This document shows positions 1-7,548 of a stretch of 64,000 nt of DNA, piece by piece (within the stretch, counting starts at the first letter, position 1; each line of letters begins with the position of its first letter). Below the pieces are notes generated by a model. It worked only from the letters and a program-made list of their open reading frames with translations. It did no database searches and was not told the DNA's origin. The translations under genes were made by a program, and so were the position numbers. Location: NCBI GenBank assembly GCA_903898675.1, contig CAIUGM010000020.1:16324-80323 (forward strand), in the 5' to 3' direction. This stretch comes from an uncultured Verrucomicrobiota bacterium. GTDB taxonomy: Bacteria; Verrucomicrobiota; Verrucomicrobiia; Opitutales; Opitutaceae.

Positions 1-199
1 CCACGGGGAGGACCGGCGGCACGGTGGTGGCCGGGCCGACGCGGAATTCCTCAAAGTGACCGAGCGCCTTCCAGACGGTGTCGTCATGACGGCGGGCCTT
101 CGTGAGCAGGTTCGCGCGGCCGTCCCTGATCCACTCGGCGATATGGCCGGTGGTGACCGGGCCGTATTCTTTTCCGTCTGCGCCCTGAATGGTAAACAT
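1..199 (-). CDS. GYF-domain (GYF_2-like) protein, N-terminal part only
   Basis: Only the first 66 codons lie inside the window; the gene runs off the left edge. The ATG is at 199-197. The protein opens MFTIQGADGKEYGPV, almost the same as MFTILGADGKEYGPV of the gene at 322-1053, and then reads on through an EWIRDGRAN segment typical of the GYF_2 fold. In this family the small domain sits at the N-terminus of RDD or other membrane proteins. It lies directly downstream of its paralogue on the same strand, so this is a tandem duplication. Whether an RDD membrane domain follows cannot be seen. The domain call is good; the rest is unknown. Confidence 0.75.
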   Translation of the reverse strand, partial: MFTIQGADGKEYGPVTTGHIAEWIRDGRANLLTKARRHDDTVWKALGHFEEFRVGPATTVPPVLPV

Positions 200-321
200 G
201 CCGGGACGGTTGCCTACTATCCCGGCAAGGTCAACGTCCGCGCCCCGGTTCCGGCGGGTGCAACCCCGGGGCGTTCACCTACCCCGATCGGTCGCTCCGG
301 GCCGGAGCGGCGCGGCGGAAT

Positions 322-1053
322 TCACGCTTTCACGACCACGGTGCCCGCAATCAGGTCGTGGAGGCAGCGGCGGTCGTCGCGGAAGATGAAGCAGAGATCG
401 ACCAGCGAGTAGACCGGGCCGAGGCCCGGCACAGCGCCGATGAGGCCGTTGACAAAGGCGCGGAGCACAAAGGCCTTCACGAAGCCCGGATTGGACCCGT
501 CGTCAAAGCGGACGATCCGGAGGCCGAGGAGTTTCTTACCCATGGTCTGGCCGCGGGTGGTGAGCAGGTAGATCTGGATCCCCAGGACGATCAGGAACCC
601 GACGCCCAAGGCACAAAAACCGGCGATCAGGAGCGGGGTATTGGGTTGCTGGTGCGGCCGGTTGAGGAAGCCGGCCGCGAACAGGATGCCGAAGCCCGGG
701 AGCATGATGAAACTGCTGATGATGCCGTCGAGGATGGCGGACCCGAGCCGCAGCCAGCGGCTGGGGAGCTCAGCTCCCGCCACTGCGCCGGCGGCCGGAG
801 CGGCGGCCATGGCCGGAGCGGCCGCGGCCGGGGCGAACATCGGTGCCGGGGCAACCGCGGCCGGAAGGGGCGGGATTGCAGCCGCAATCCCGGGGTTGAA
901 CTCGACCAGGGCGGCGATGGTCGTCCAATCCGCCTCACCGACCCGCTTGATGCTGGTGTGGGCGTTGGCCCGGCCCGCAGTGATCCATTCGCGAATCTTG
1001 TCGGCCGTTACCGGCCCGTATTCCTTTCCGTCCGCGCCGAGGATGGTGAACAT
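322..1053 (-). CDS. RDD family membrane protein with N-terminal GYF_2 domain
   Basis: The 243-residue protein has three parts. Residues 1-55 form a GYF_2-like domain (MFTILGADGKEYGPV then EWITAGRANAHTS). Residues about 55-98 are an Ala/Pro-rich flexible linker. Residues about 98-243 are an RDD domain with three hydrophobic segments, including GIISSFIMLPGFGIL and a stretch ending GIQIYLLTTRGQTMGKKLLG, where TxGQTxGK is a familiar RDD signature. RDD proteins are inner-membrane proteins of mostly unknown role, some linked to ion transport. The GYF part is cytoplasmic and probably mediates protein contacts. A second GYF gene follows at 1-199. Function beyond family membership is not shown. Confidence 0.85.
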   Translation of the reverse strand: MFTILGADGKEYGPVTADKIREWITAGRANAHTSIKRVGEADWTTIAALVEFNPGIAAAIPPLPAAVAPAPMFAPAAAAPAMAAAPAAGAVAGAELPSRWLRLGSAILDGIISSFIMLPGFGILFAAGFLNRPHQQPNTPLLIAGFCALGVGFLIVLGIQIYLLTTRGQTMGKKLLGLRIVRFDDGSNPGFVKAFVLRAFVNGLIGAVPGLGPVYSLVDLCFIFRDDRRCLHDLIAGTVVVKA

Positions 1054-1193
1054 CGCGGCAGCTTTGCGGAAATGGGGAGGGCGTCAACGCTGGGGTGGGG
1101 CCTGGGGGTCGGGCCGGCGCTCGTCGCCGCGCCGTTTGGTGTGCGTAAGAAAGGCACGGCGACGAGCGCCGGCCCTGCATCCGTCGGGTCCCC

Positions 1194-2273
1194 TTACTCC
1201 TCGCCCGTCTTCTCATGCACGCGCTGGCGCAGGGCGCGGGTGGCCTTCTTGATCTGCGCCTTATGCTGTTGCTGGGCGGGGCGGTCCACCCGGCGGACCT
1301 CGTGGGCGGTCGCCCGTTGCAGGCGCAGGTAACTCTGCCAGCGGGCCGATTCCAGGGAACCGTCCGCTAGGGCCGCGCGGACGGCGCAGCCGGGTTCGAC
1401 CGTGTGCGTGCAGTCGCGGAACTTGCAGCGGCCGGCGATCGCGGCCACGTCGTCGAAGGCCGCGCGCAGGCTGGCGCCCGCGTCCCACGGCTGGATTTCG
1501 CGCATGCCGGGGGTGTCGATGATGATGACCCCGCCGGGCGACACCAGCAGCTCGCGCTGCGTCGTGGTGTGGCGGCCCTTGTTGTCCGCCTCGCGCACTT
1601 CCTGCGTGATCTGCACCTGGTCGCCCATGAGGCGGTTGATCAGGGTGGACTTGCCCACGCCCGAGGAGCCGAGCAGCGCGATGGTTTTTCCCGGCAGCAG
1701 CCAGGGAGCGAGCGCCTTGAGGCCGCGGCGCGTCTGGGCGCTGACGACAAAGACCGGCACCGCGGGGGCGACGCCGGCGATCTCGCCCGTGAAATCCTCC
1801 GCGTCCTCCGCGAGGTCGGCCTTGTTGAGGAGCACGACCGGCTCCGCGCCGCTGGCCCACGCCGCGGCCAGGTAACGCTCGAGGCGGTGGAGGTGATGGT
1901 TGCCGTCGAGCGAGCTGACGAGAAACACGGTGTCGACATTGGCGGCGACCACCTGCTCAAGCACGTCCTCGCCGGCGGCGCGGCGGGAGAATTTTGTCCG
2001 GCGCGGCAGCACCGCCTGGATGGCCACGCGGGTGGCCTCGCCGGGTTGCGGGATGACGGCGACCCAGTCGCCGATGGCGGGGAAGTCCGCGGGGCTCTTG
2101 GCATTTTGCCGGAACTTGCCGCTGCATTCGCCGAGCAGCGCGCCCGCCTCGCCGGTGACCTCGCAATAACCCTTCAGCTCGAGGGTCACCCGCGCGGGTA
2201 CGCAGCCTTCCGCCGCGAAGGGCGCGAAGGCCGCCGCGAAAAAATCATCCCAACCGAGTTCTGCGAGGGTCAC
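1194..2273 (-). CDS. rsgA: Ribosome small subunit-dependent GTPase A (RsgA/YjeQ)
   Basis: RsgA is a late 30S-assembly GTPase. The order of motifs is the circular permutation diagnostic for the family: G4 (LLNKADL) comes before G1 (GSSGVGKSTLINRL), then a switch I region with GRHTTTQ and G3 (DTPGMRE). An OB-fold N-terminal part precedes them. The C-terminal zinc site is visible as CKFRDCTHTVEPGCAV. The tail after the zinc site is basic. I place the start at a GTG (2273) giving VTLAELGWDDFF, which matches how relatives begin; an upstream TTG at 2309 would add 12 residues. It is divergent from the PQQ gene at 2372. Family assignment is firm. Confidence 0.95.
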   Translation of the reverse strand: MTLAELGWDDFFAAAFAPFAAEGCVPARVTLELKGYCEVTGEAGALLGECSGKFRQNAKSPADFPAIGDWVAVIPQPGEATRVAIQAVLPRRTKFSRRAAGEDVLEQVVAANVDTVFLVSSLDGNHHLHRLERYLAAAWASGAEPVVLLNKADLAEDAEDFTGEIAGVAPAVPVFVVSAQTRRGLKALAPWLLPGKTIALLGSSGVGKSTLINRLMGDQVQITQEVREADNKGRHTTTQRELLVSPGGVIIIDTPGMREIQPWDAGASLRAAFDDVAAIAGRCKFRDCTHTVEPGCAVRAALADGSLESARWQSYLRLQRATAHEVRRVDRPAQQQHKAQIKKATRALRQRVHEKTGEE

Positions 2274-2371
2274 GGCCGGATGGTGGCCGAGCGCGGCCCC
2301 CCGGCGCAACGCCGCACTTTGCCCCGCCTACGCAGGTCTGCGTATAGGCGTTTTCCCCCGGAAGCGCTAGG

Positions 2372-4156
2372 ATGCGGCCCATGATCGCTCACCTCGCCGC
2401 CCGTTTCCCCCGCCTGATTTTAATCCTGCTGCTGGCCGCCGGAACGGCGCCGGCCGCCCAGCAGCTCTGGACGCTGCCGCTGAAGGAGGAGGCCCGCTGG
2501 CACACGCTGACCGAGCTCGGCGTGCTCCTGGTCGGCACGGAGTCGGCGATTCACTGCGTCAATCCGGCGACGGGCCAGGAGATGTGGCGGCGGGACGAGT
2601 TCAAGAAGAGCACCGTCTTCAATGCGCGCGAAATTTCCGGCACGCCCTTTTTGGTCTGCAACACCTTTGGCGGCATCATGAGCACGCGGACCACGCTGCA
2701 TTTCATCAATTACCTCGAGGGCAAGACGCTGTGGACGACCCCCGAGATCATGGGCCAGTACATGGCCACCATCCCGGTGCCGCAAAAGGGCCTGGTCGTG
2801 CTCGTGATGAACATGATTCCCCAGGGCGGCGACGACCTGAGCGGCATCGCGCTGCTCGGCTACGACCTGGCCACGGGTAAGGAACGCTGGCGCGCGAAGT
2901 TCGCGAAGGCCGGCGCCATTCCGCTGCACATGGCGGATGGCTCCGGTAAATTCCTGCCGACGTTTGATCTCTCGGGCTACCACGACCCGGTGGTGGAAGG
3001 GGACAACATGTATGTGCCCTACCTCGGCATCCACTGCGTGGACCTCAACACGGGCGCGACGAAGTGGGGCGTGGAATTCCCCCCCGGCGCCAAGGGTTAC
3101 AAGAAGACGAACTCCCCCCTGCGCATCGAGGGCGACATCATCTACGGCTCGGGCGGCGGCAGCGTGTATGCGGTCAACAAGCTGACCGGGGCCCAGCTCT
3201 GGAACAGCGACCGCATCTCCAATTTCGGCGGCCTGCTGAAGGCGCGGCACAATGCGATCATTTCCCAGATCGAGCCCGTCGGCGGGAAGATCTTCATGCG
3301 CTTCGGCGGCAATTTCTCCAACGGCCAGACCGTCACCCTCCTCGAGCCGCTCGGGGTGGTGGTGCTCGACCAGGCCTCCGGCAAGGTCGTCAGCGAGCAC
3401 GAGGCGAAGGAAGGCGTCACCAACCTGATGGTGCTGCCCGAGCTCAAGGCGGTCATGTACGCCGACGCCTACAATCTCTACGGCCTTGATACCGCCGGTG
3501 CGAACGCGGCCGAGACCTTCCGCGTCCCGATCGAGTTCAAGCGCAAGATGGGCGGCGGCGAGGTGGCGCAGCTCGGCCTCGGCGCGCTCGGCGGGGTCAG
3601 CGGCCTGCTCAAGGCGGGGTTTGCCCAGAGCAAGGCGCGGCTCGACGTGCCGATGCTGATCTCGCGCCGCGACGGCCGGATCGTGGTGCAGGGCCGGCAG
3701 CATTTGATGGCGTTCGATCCTTCGCTCAAAAACATCAAGTGGTCCACGTATTGCCCGGCCCCGGGCGGAGGCATCGGCACGTACGTGATGTTCGCCCTGA
3801 CCGCCGCGCAGGGCCTTGCGGGCAATGCGCAGGTGGCGGCGAGCGGCGGGGTCGGCACCAGCGGCTGGGGCAGCGGGGTCGACACGATCCATGGCGGCCT
3901 CGACAACTACAACAAGTACCGCGCGCAGCAGGGCGCCGCGCACACCGCCAACGGCACGTCGCGCAGCTACCTCCTGACCAGCGTCGAGGACGGCAAGCAG
4001 AAGGGCGTCGGCCTGGTCGGCATCGATCTCGGCTCCGGCGATCCCGCCCGGAAGCTCGTCCTCGGCACCAAGGAACCGGAGTACCAGGTGGACGAGGCCG
4101 CCGACCGCATCTTCTTCTTCAAGGACAAGGACACCATCGTCGCCTACCAGCTTTGA
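2372..4156 (+). CDS. PQQ-binding-like beta-propeller repeat protein, exported
   Basis: The 594-residue protein starts with a signal peptide (hydrophobic LILILLLAAGTAPAA, cleavage after about residue 28) and continues as a series of PQQ-type beta-propeller blades. Typical blade text includes NPATGQEMWRRDEF, LATGKERWRAKF, LNTGATKWGVEF and VNKLTGAQLW. There is no dehydrogenase-specific catalytic disulfide or heme site visible, so it is more likely a structural or binding propeller (BamB-like fold) than a quinoprotein dehydrogenase. Two starts are possible: ATG 2372 and ATG 2381, the latter with an AGGA eight bases upstream. It stands alone, divergent from rsgA and convergent with the YhbY gene. 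Ligand unknown. Confidence 0.85.
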   Translation: MRPMIAHLAARFPRLILILLLAAGTAPAAQQLWTLPLKEEARWHTLTELGVLLVGTESAIHCVNPATGQEMWRRDEFKKSTVFNAREISGTPFLVCNTFGGIMSTRTTLHFINYLEGKTLWTTPEIMGQYMATIPVPQKGLVVLVMNMIPQGGDDLSGIALLGYDLATGKERWRAKFAKAGAIPLHMADGSGKFLPTFDLSGYHDPVVEGDNMYVPYLGIHCVDLNTGATKWGVEFPPGAKGYKKTNSPLRIEGDIIYGSGGGSVYAVNKLTGAQLWNSDRISNFGGLLKARHNAIISQIEPVGGKIFMRFGGNFSNGQTVTLLEPLGVVVLDQASGKVVSEHEAKEGVTNLMVLPELKAVMYADAYNLYGLDTAGANAAETFRVPIEFKRKMGGGEVAQLGLGALGGVSGLLKAGFAQSKARLDVPMLISRRDGRIVVQGRQHLMAFDPSLKNIKWSTYCPAPGGGIGTYVMFALTAAQGLAGNAQVAASGGVGTSGWGSGVDTIHGGLDNYNKYRAQQGAAHTANGTSRSYLLTSVEDGKQKGVGLVGIDLGSGDPARKLVLGTKEPEYQVDEAADRIFFFKDKDTIVAYQL

Positions 4157-4184
4157 TTTCCGGCGCGACCGGCCGGCGGGCGTT

Positions 4185-4487
4185 TCAAGCCAGCAGTTTC
4201 GAGCCCTCGGCTCCGGCGCGCCAGAAAAGCGCGGTGTGGCCGACCGAGCCGACGCATTCGCCCGCGGTCGCCGTGGCGAGGGTCGCGTGCAGCGCGGCGC
4301 GGGCGTGGCGGTCCTGGCCGCCGGTGAAGCGCACCTTCACCAGTTCGCGCTTCGTCAGCTCGCGGTCGAGCTGTGCCACCACCGCGGGCGTGGCGCCCTC
4401 GCGACCGATGAGCTGGGTGTCGGGCATGGTCTGGGCGAGGCCGCGGAGGCGGGTTTTTTGGGCACCGGTGAGCGAGGGAGAAGACAT
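4185..4487 (-). CDS. YhbY family RNA-binding protein (CRM domain)
   Basis: A 100-residue single CRM-domain protein. Visible family features are the N-terminal helix LTGAQKTRLRGLAQ, the IGREGATPAVVAQLDREL segment and ELVKVRF, which correspond to the conserved CRM pattern LxxxxhxLxpvvxIGkxGxt..vi.ei...L...ElvKv. The canonical GxxG-like loop of CRM is present here as GREG. YhbY binds pre-50S ribosomal particles in Escherichia coli. It is convergent with the PQQ gene (29-bp gap) and divergent from the TonB-like gene. Length matches the family (about 95-105 residues). Confidence 0.9.
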   Translation of the reverse strand: MSSPSLTGAQKTRLRGLAQTMPDTQLIGREGATPAVVAQLDRELTKRELVKVRFTGGQDRHARAALHATLATATAGECVGSVGHTALFWRAGAEGSKLLA

Positions 4488-4583
4488 GGCGTAAAGGCAT
4501 GACAGGCCAAAGGGGCAGGGGGAAAGCCCGAAAATCGTCGGGCAGACGGGACAACCGATGCATGACTAAAGCCAAGGAATGCC

Positions 4584-4612
4584 TTGAGAGGCAGGCCGTT
4601 TGTGACTATCTT
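4584..4612 (+). promoter_or_regulatory. Candidate sigma70 promoter for the TonB-like gene
   Basis: TTGAGA (4584-4589) and TATCTT (4607-4612) are separated by 17 bp, a good sigma70 arrangement. The expected transcription start, 6-8 bases downstream, falls on or beside the ATG at 4619, which would make the message leaderless or nearly so. This is motif reading only. Confidence 0.4.
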
Positions 4613-4618
4613 AAGCGT

Positions 4619-5440
4619 ATGCTTTCCAATACCCGCCAAGCGCTGGTGCTGGGAGTTGAGCTTAACCCCAACCCCACCCCGGATTACCCCAATACCGGGA
4701 AGCGCCAGCTGCGCCCAGCCACGCTTCCCACTCGTTCGATTCGCTATGACGGAATCAAGCCGCCCGGTCGGATACCGTGGATCGCCATGGTCTTCTCGGC
4801 CGGTCTGCATGCGTTGCTGATCCTGGGCTTCAACCGCCATGTCCCCAAACAAAAGGCCGTCCACCATGAGGAGGTCGTCGAGCAGATGCAGATGATGCCG
4901 GAGTTCAAGGATCCGGAGGACGAGAAGCCCAAGGAGCTCGATGACAACGATACGCCGGACACGCCCAGTGTCAGCGTCCCGATGCTGGCGGACATACCCA
5001 CGATGGTGCCGCTCCAGTCGAGTTTCGTGCAATTGGTCGACCAGACGGTCCCGGTTAAGCCGGATTCCAACGCGGGCCAGCTCTTGTCCGTCCCCACCAA
5101 TATCCGGCACGGCCGGCCGGATGCCGGGCAAATGAAGGACTTGTTCAACATCTCGGAACTGGACCGCCGGCCCGAGGCGATCGTGCAGACGCAACCGGAG
5201 TATCCCTTTGAAATGAAGCGCGCCGGCGTCGAGTCGATGGTGCGCGTGGGCTTCATTGTGAACAGCAAGGGCGACGTGATCCAACCCTACATCGTGTCGG
5301 CCAGTCATACGGGTTTTGACCGGTCCGCCATCGAGGCGATCCTCAAATGGAAGTTCCGTCCCGGCATGAAAAACGGCCGCAAGGTGAACACCCGTGTGGA
5401 GCAGCCGATGAACTTCACGGTGGCAGCGGAGAAGGAGTAG
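4619..5440 (+). CDS. TonB family protein (energy transducer TonB-like)
   Basis: From ATG 4619 the protein is 273 residues. One transmembrane segment (WIAMVFSAGLHALLILGF, about residues 57-74) anchors it in the inner membrane; an acidic, Pro-containing periplasmic stretch follows (EFKDPEDEKPKELDDNDTPD); the C-terminal about 90 residues form a TonB_C domain with QPEYPFEMKRAGVES and VGFIVNSKGDVIQPYIVSAS, ending in the usual AIEAILKWKFRPGMKNGR pattern. It would transmit proton-motive-force energy to outer-membrane transporters. No ExbB/ExbD gene is in the window. In-frame starts upstream (4499, 4562) overlap the divergent YhbY promoter region and lack TonB homology, so 4619 is preferred. Confidence 0.88.
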   Translation: MLSNTRQALVLGVELNPNPTPDYPNTGKRQLRPATLPTRSIRYDGIKPPGRIPWIAMVFSAGLHALLILGFNRHVPKQKAVHHEEVVEQMQMMPEFKDPEDEKPKELDDNDTPDTPSVSVPMLADIPTMVPLQSSFVQLVDQTVPVKPDSNAGQLLSVPTNIRHGRPDAGQMKDLFNISELDRRPEAIVQTQPEYPFEMKRAGVESMVRVGFIVNSKGDVIQPYIVSASHTGFDRSAIEAILKWKFRPGMKNGRKVNTRVEQPMNFTVAAEKE

Positions 5441-5531
5441 GCCCGCGGAAAATCAGCCCGCAATGTAGGGGCGCAGACCCGCCGCGCCCTCAAACGGAAT
5501 GCCACGCCCAAAGGGCGCAGCCTATCTGCGC

Positions 5532-6242
5532 CTACGGGCCGGCCGGAATCACTCCAAACGTATCGAGTGGCAGTTCGCGCCATTGCCCGGCGGGCAAATC
5601 CTCCAGCGTGAGGTGGCCCAATTGCGGGCGGTGCAGGGCCAGCACGGTGCAACCCTGGTGGCCGAGCATCCGGCGCACCTGGTGGTAGCGGCCCTCGGTC
5701 AGGGTGAGCTCGGCTTCGCGCGCGGAGAGGATCTTCAGGTCGGCCGGGGCGCAGGGTTCCTTTTCGTCCGGCAGCAAAAGGGTGCCGCTGGCGAAGAGCG
5801 GGATCAGCGCCGGCGGCAGGTCCGCGGCCACCGTGGCGCGGTAGATTTTCGGGACCTTGTGCCTGGGCGACGTGAGCCGGTGCACGAGTTCGCTCTGGTC
5901 GGTGAGCAGCAGCAGGCCGCTGGTTTCCTTGTCCAGCCGGCCGATGCTCGTGACCGGCGGGTTGCGCGCCCGCCAGCGCTCCGGCAGCAGGCCGTACACG
6001 CTGGGGCCCTCCCGTTCGTCGTGGGAGCAGACGAGTCCGGTGGGCTTGTGCAGCAGCAGCAGCAACCCGTCGGGGTGGTCGAGGGGCTCGCCGTCCACCC
6101 GGACATCCGCGGCGGCGGCCTTGGCCCCGAAATCCTTTTCGACCGCACCGCGCACGGTGACGCGGCCCGCCTGCACCCAGCCCCGGGCTTCGCGCCGGGA
6201 GCAGTAGCCGAGATTCGCGAGGAGTTGGTCAAGCCGCCGCAT
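5532..6242 (-). CDS. RsuA/RluB/E/F family pseudouridine synthase
   Basis: The protein (236 residues from ATG 6242) begins with an S4 RNA-binding domain (RRLDQLLANLGYCSRREARG, residues 2-21) and continues with the RsuA-type catalytic domain. The catalytic-Asp motif is SIGRLDKETSGLLLLT; later family blocks are KIYRATV and EGRYHQVRRMLGHQGC. Members isomerise uridine to pseudouridine in rRNA; the closest match in style is RsuA (16S U516), but RluB/E/F specificity cannot be excluded. An upstream in-frame start at 6326 would add 28 residues without S4 homology, so I use 6242. It is divergent from the esterase gene. Confidence 0.9.
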   Translation of the reverse strand: MRRLDQLLANLGYCSRREARGWVQAGRVTVRGAVEKDFGAKAAAADVRVDGEPLDHPDGLLLLLHKPTGLVCSHDEREGPSVYGLLPERWRARNPPVTSIGRLDKETSGLLLLTDQSELVHRLTSPRHKVPKIYRATVAADLPPALIPLFASGTLLLPDEKEPCAPADLKILSAREAELTLTEGRYHQVRRMLGHQGCTVLALHRPQLGHLTLEDLPAGQWRELPLDTFGVIPAGP

Positions 6243-6343
6243 GGCCCCAAGGTGAAACCGCGAAACCGGCGAAAGACACGAAAAAACCCGGATTATTTTG
6301 TGTCGCCCGCGCCCATTCCCGGCCATTGACCGTATGCTCTCTT

Positions 6344-7522
6344 ATGAAGTGGCTTATTCTCCTGCTGGCGTCCGGTTGTGCCGCCGCGTCGCTGCTCACC
6401 TACCTGCGCGCGCCGGATTACATGTGGACGTGGAAGCTCGCGATCGCGGTCGGGGAATTCGGCCACTGGTTCGTGATGCTGCCATTGGGGCTCGCCCTGC
6501 TCGCCGGCTGGACGACCACAGGCGGTTGCCGGGCCGTGACGCTGGCCCTGTGCGCGGTGGCGGTGGCGGGGCTGCTGCGTCCGGCGTTCGGCGCCTGGCG
6601 CCTCGCCGGCGACCTGCCGGAAAAAATGCACGCGGCGTTCGGCGGTCCGGATTCCGGGGCCGGCGCCTTCAGCCTGCGCCGCCTGTATGTCGGCGCCGGT
6701 ACCCCGCGCGTCGCGGTCACCACGGAGGTTTTTGCCCGGCCCGACGGCGAGGAGTTGAAGCTCGATTTCTATGCGCCGCCGTTCGCCAAGGATACGGCCG
6801 AGCGCCCGCCCTGCCTGATCGTGATTCACGGCGGCGGTTGGGACAGCGGCGACCGGATGCAGCTGGCGGCGTGGAATTACCGCTGGGCCGCGGCGGGCTA
6901 TGCGGTCGCGGCGGTCAGCTACCGGCTCGCCCCCCGCTCCATCTGGCCGGCGCAACGGGACGACGTCCTCGCCGCGATCGCCTGGCTCAAGGCCAATGCG
7001 AACCGGCTCGGTCTCGACCCGGCGCGGCTGGTGCTGCTCGGCCGCTCCGCCGGCGGGCAGCTGGCCACGGCCGTGGGCTATGGCGCCCACGATCCCGCGA
7101 TCCGCGGCGTGATCGCCTTGTATGCGCCGCATGACCTGCCGTTCGCGTGGTCGGTGTCACGCGAGGACGATGCGCTCAATTCCATCAAGCTCTTCCGGCA
7201 GTATTTCGGCGGCGCCCCCGACACGCCGGGGCGCCGGGCGCTTTACGCGGAGGCCAGCGGCCAGCTGCAGGCCCGGGCGGGTTCGCCGCCGACGCTGCTG
7301 GTGCACGGGGTGCCCGACACGCTCGCGTGGGACCGGCACAGCGAGCGGCTCACGGCGCGGCTGCAGGAACTCGGGGTGCCCCACTATTACCTGCGGCTGC
7401 CCTGGGCGACGCACGGCTTTGACTTCAATCCCGACGGTCCCGGCGGCCAGCTGGCCGGGTACGCCATCGGGGAGTTTCTCGCCGCCGTGCTGGCGCGGAA
7501 TCCGCCCGGGCCGAGAATTTAG
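6344..7522 (+). CDS. Membrane-anchored alpha/beta hydrolase (BD-FAE/carboxylesterase type)
   Basis: The 392-residue protein has an N-terminal membrane region with about three hydrophobic segments (MKWLILLLASGCAAASLL; FVMLPLGLALLAG; VTLALCAVAVAGLL), followed by an alpha/beta hydrolase domain from about residue 120. Hydrolase landmarks are the oxyanion motif HGGGWDSGDR, the nucleophile elbow LLGRSAGGQLA (Ser in GRSAG), a later Asp region (VHGVPDTLAWDRHSERL) and the catalytic His in WATHGFDF. This fits the HSL/BD-FAE group of esterases. ATG 6344 is preferred over the upstream GTG/ATG at 6326. The extracytoplasmic or cytoplasmic side of the catalytic domain cannot be decided from sequence. Confidence 0.85.
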   Translation: MKWLILLLASGCAAASLLTYLRAPDYMWTWKLAIAVGEFGHWFVMLPLGLALLAGWTTTGGCRAVTLALCAVAVAGLLRPAFGAWRLAGDLPEKMHAAFGGPDSGAGAFSLRRLYVGAGTPRVAVTTEVFARPDGEELKLDFYAPPFAKDTAERPPCLIVIHGGGWDSGDRMQLAAWNYRWAAAGYAVAAVSYRLAPRSIWPAQRDDVLAAIAWLKANANRLGLDPARLVLLGRSAGGQLATAVGYGAHDPAIRGVIALYAPHDLPFAWSVSREDDALNSIKLFRQYFGGAPDTPGRRALYAEASGQLQARAGSPPTLLVHGVPDTLAWDRHSERLTARLQELGVPHYYLRLPWATHGFDFNPDGPGGQLAGYAIGEFLAAVLARNPPGPRI

Positions 7523-7548
7523 GCTGGCGTCGGGCGGAGTGATGGGGG

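Noticed and set aside
2420..3943. 507-codon minus-strand open frame
   Set aside because: Lies wholly inside the PQQ-propeller gene; its Arg/His/Ala-rich product has no domains. High GC keeps opposite frames open.
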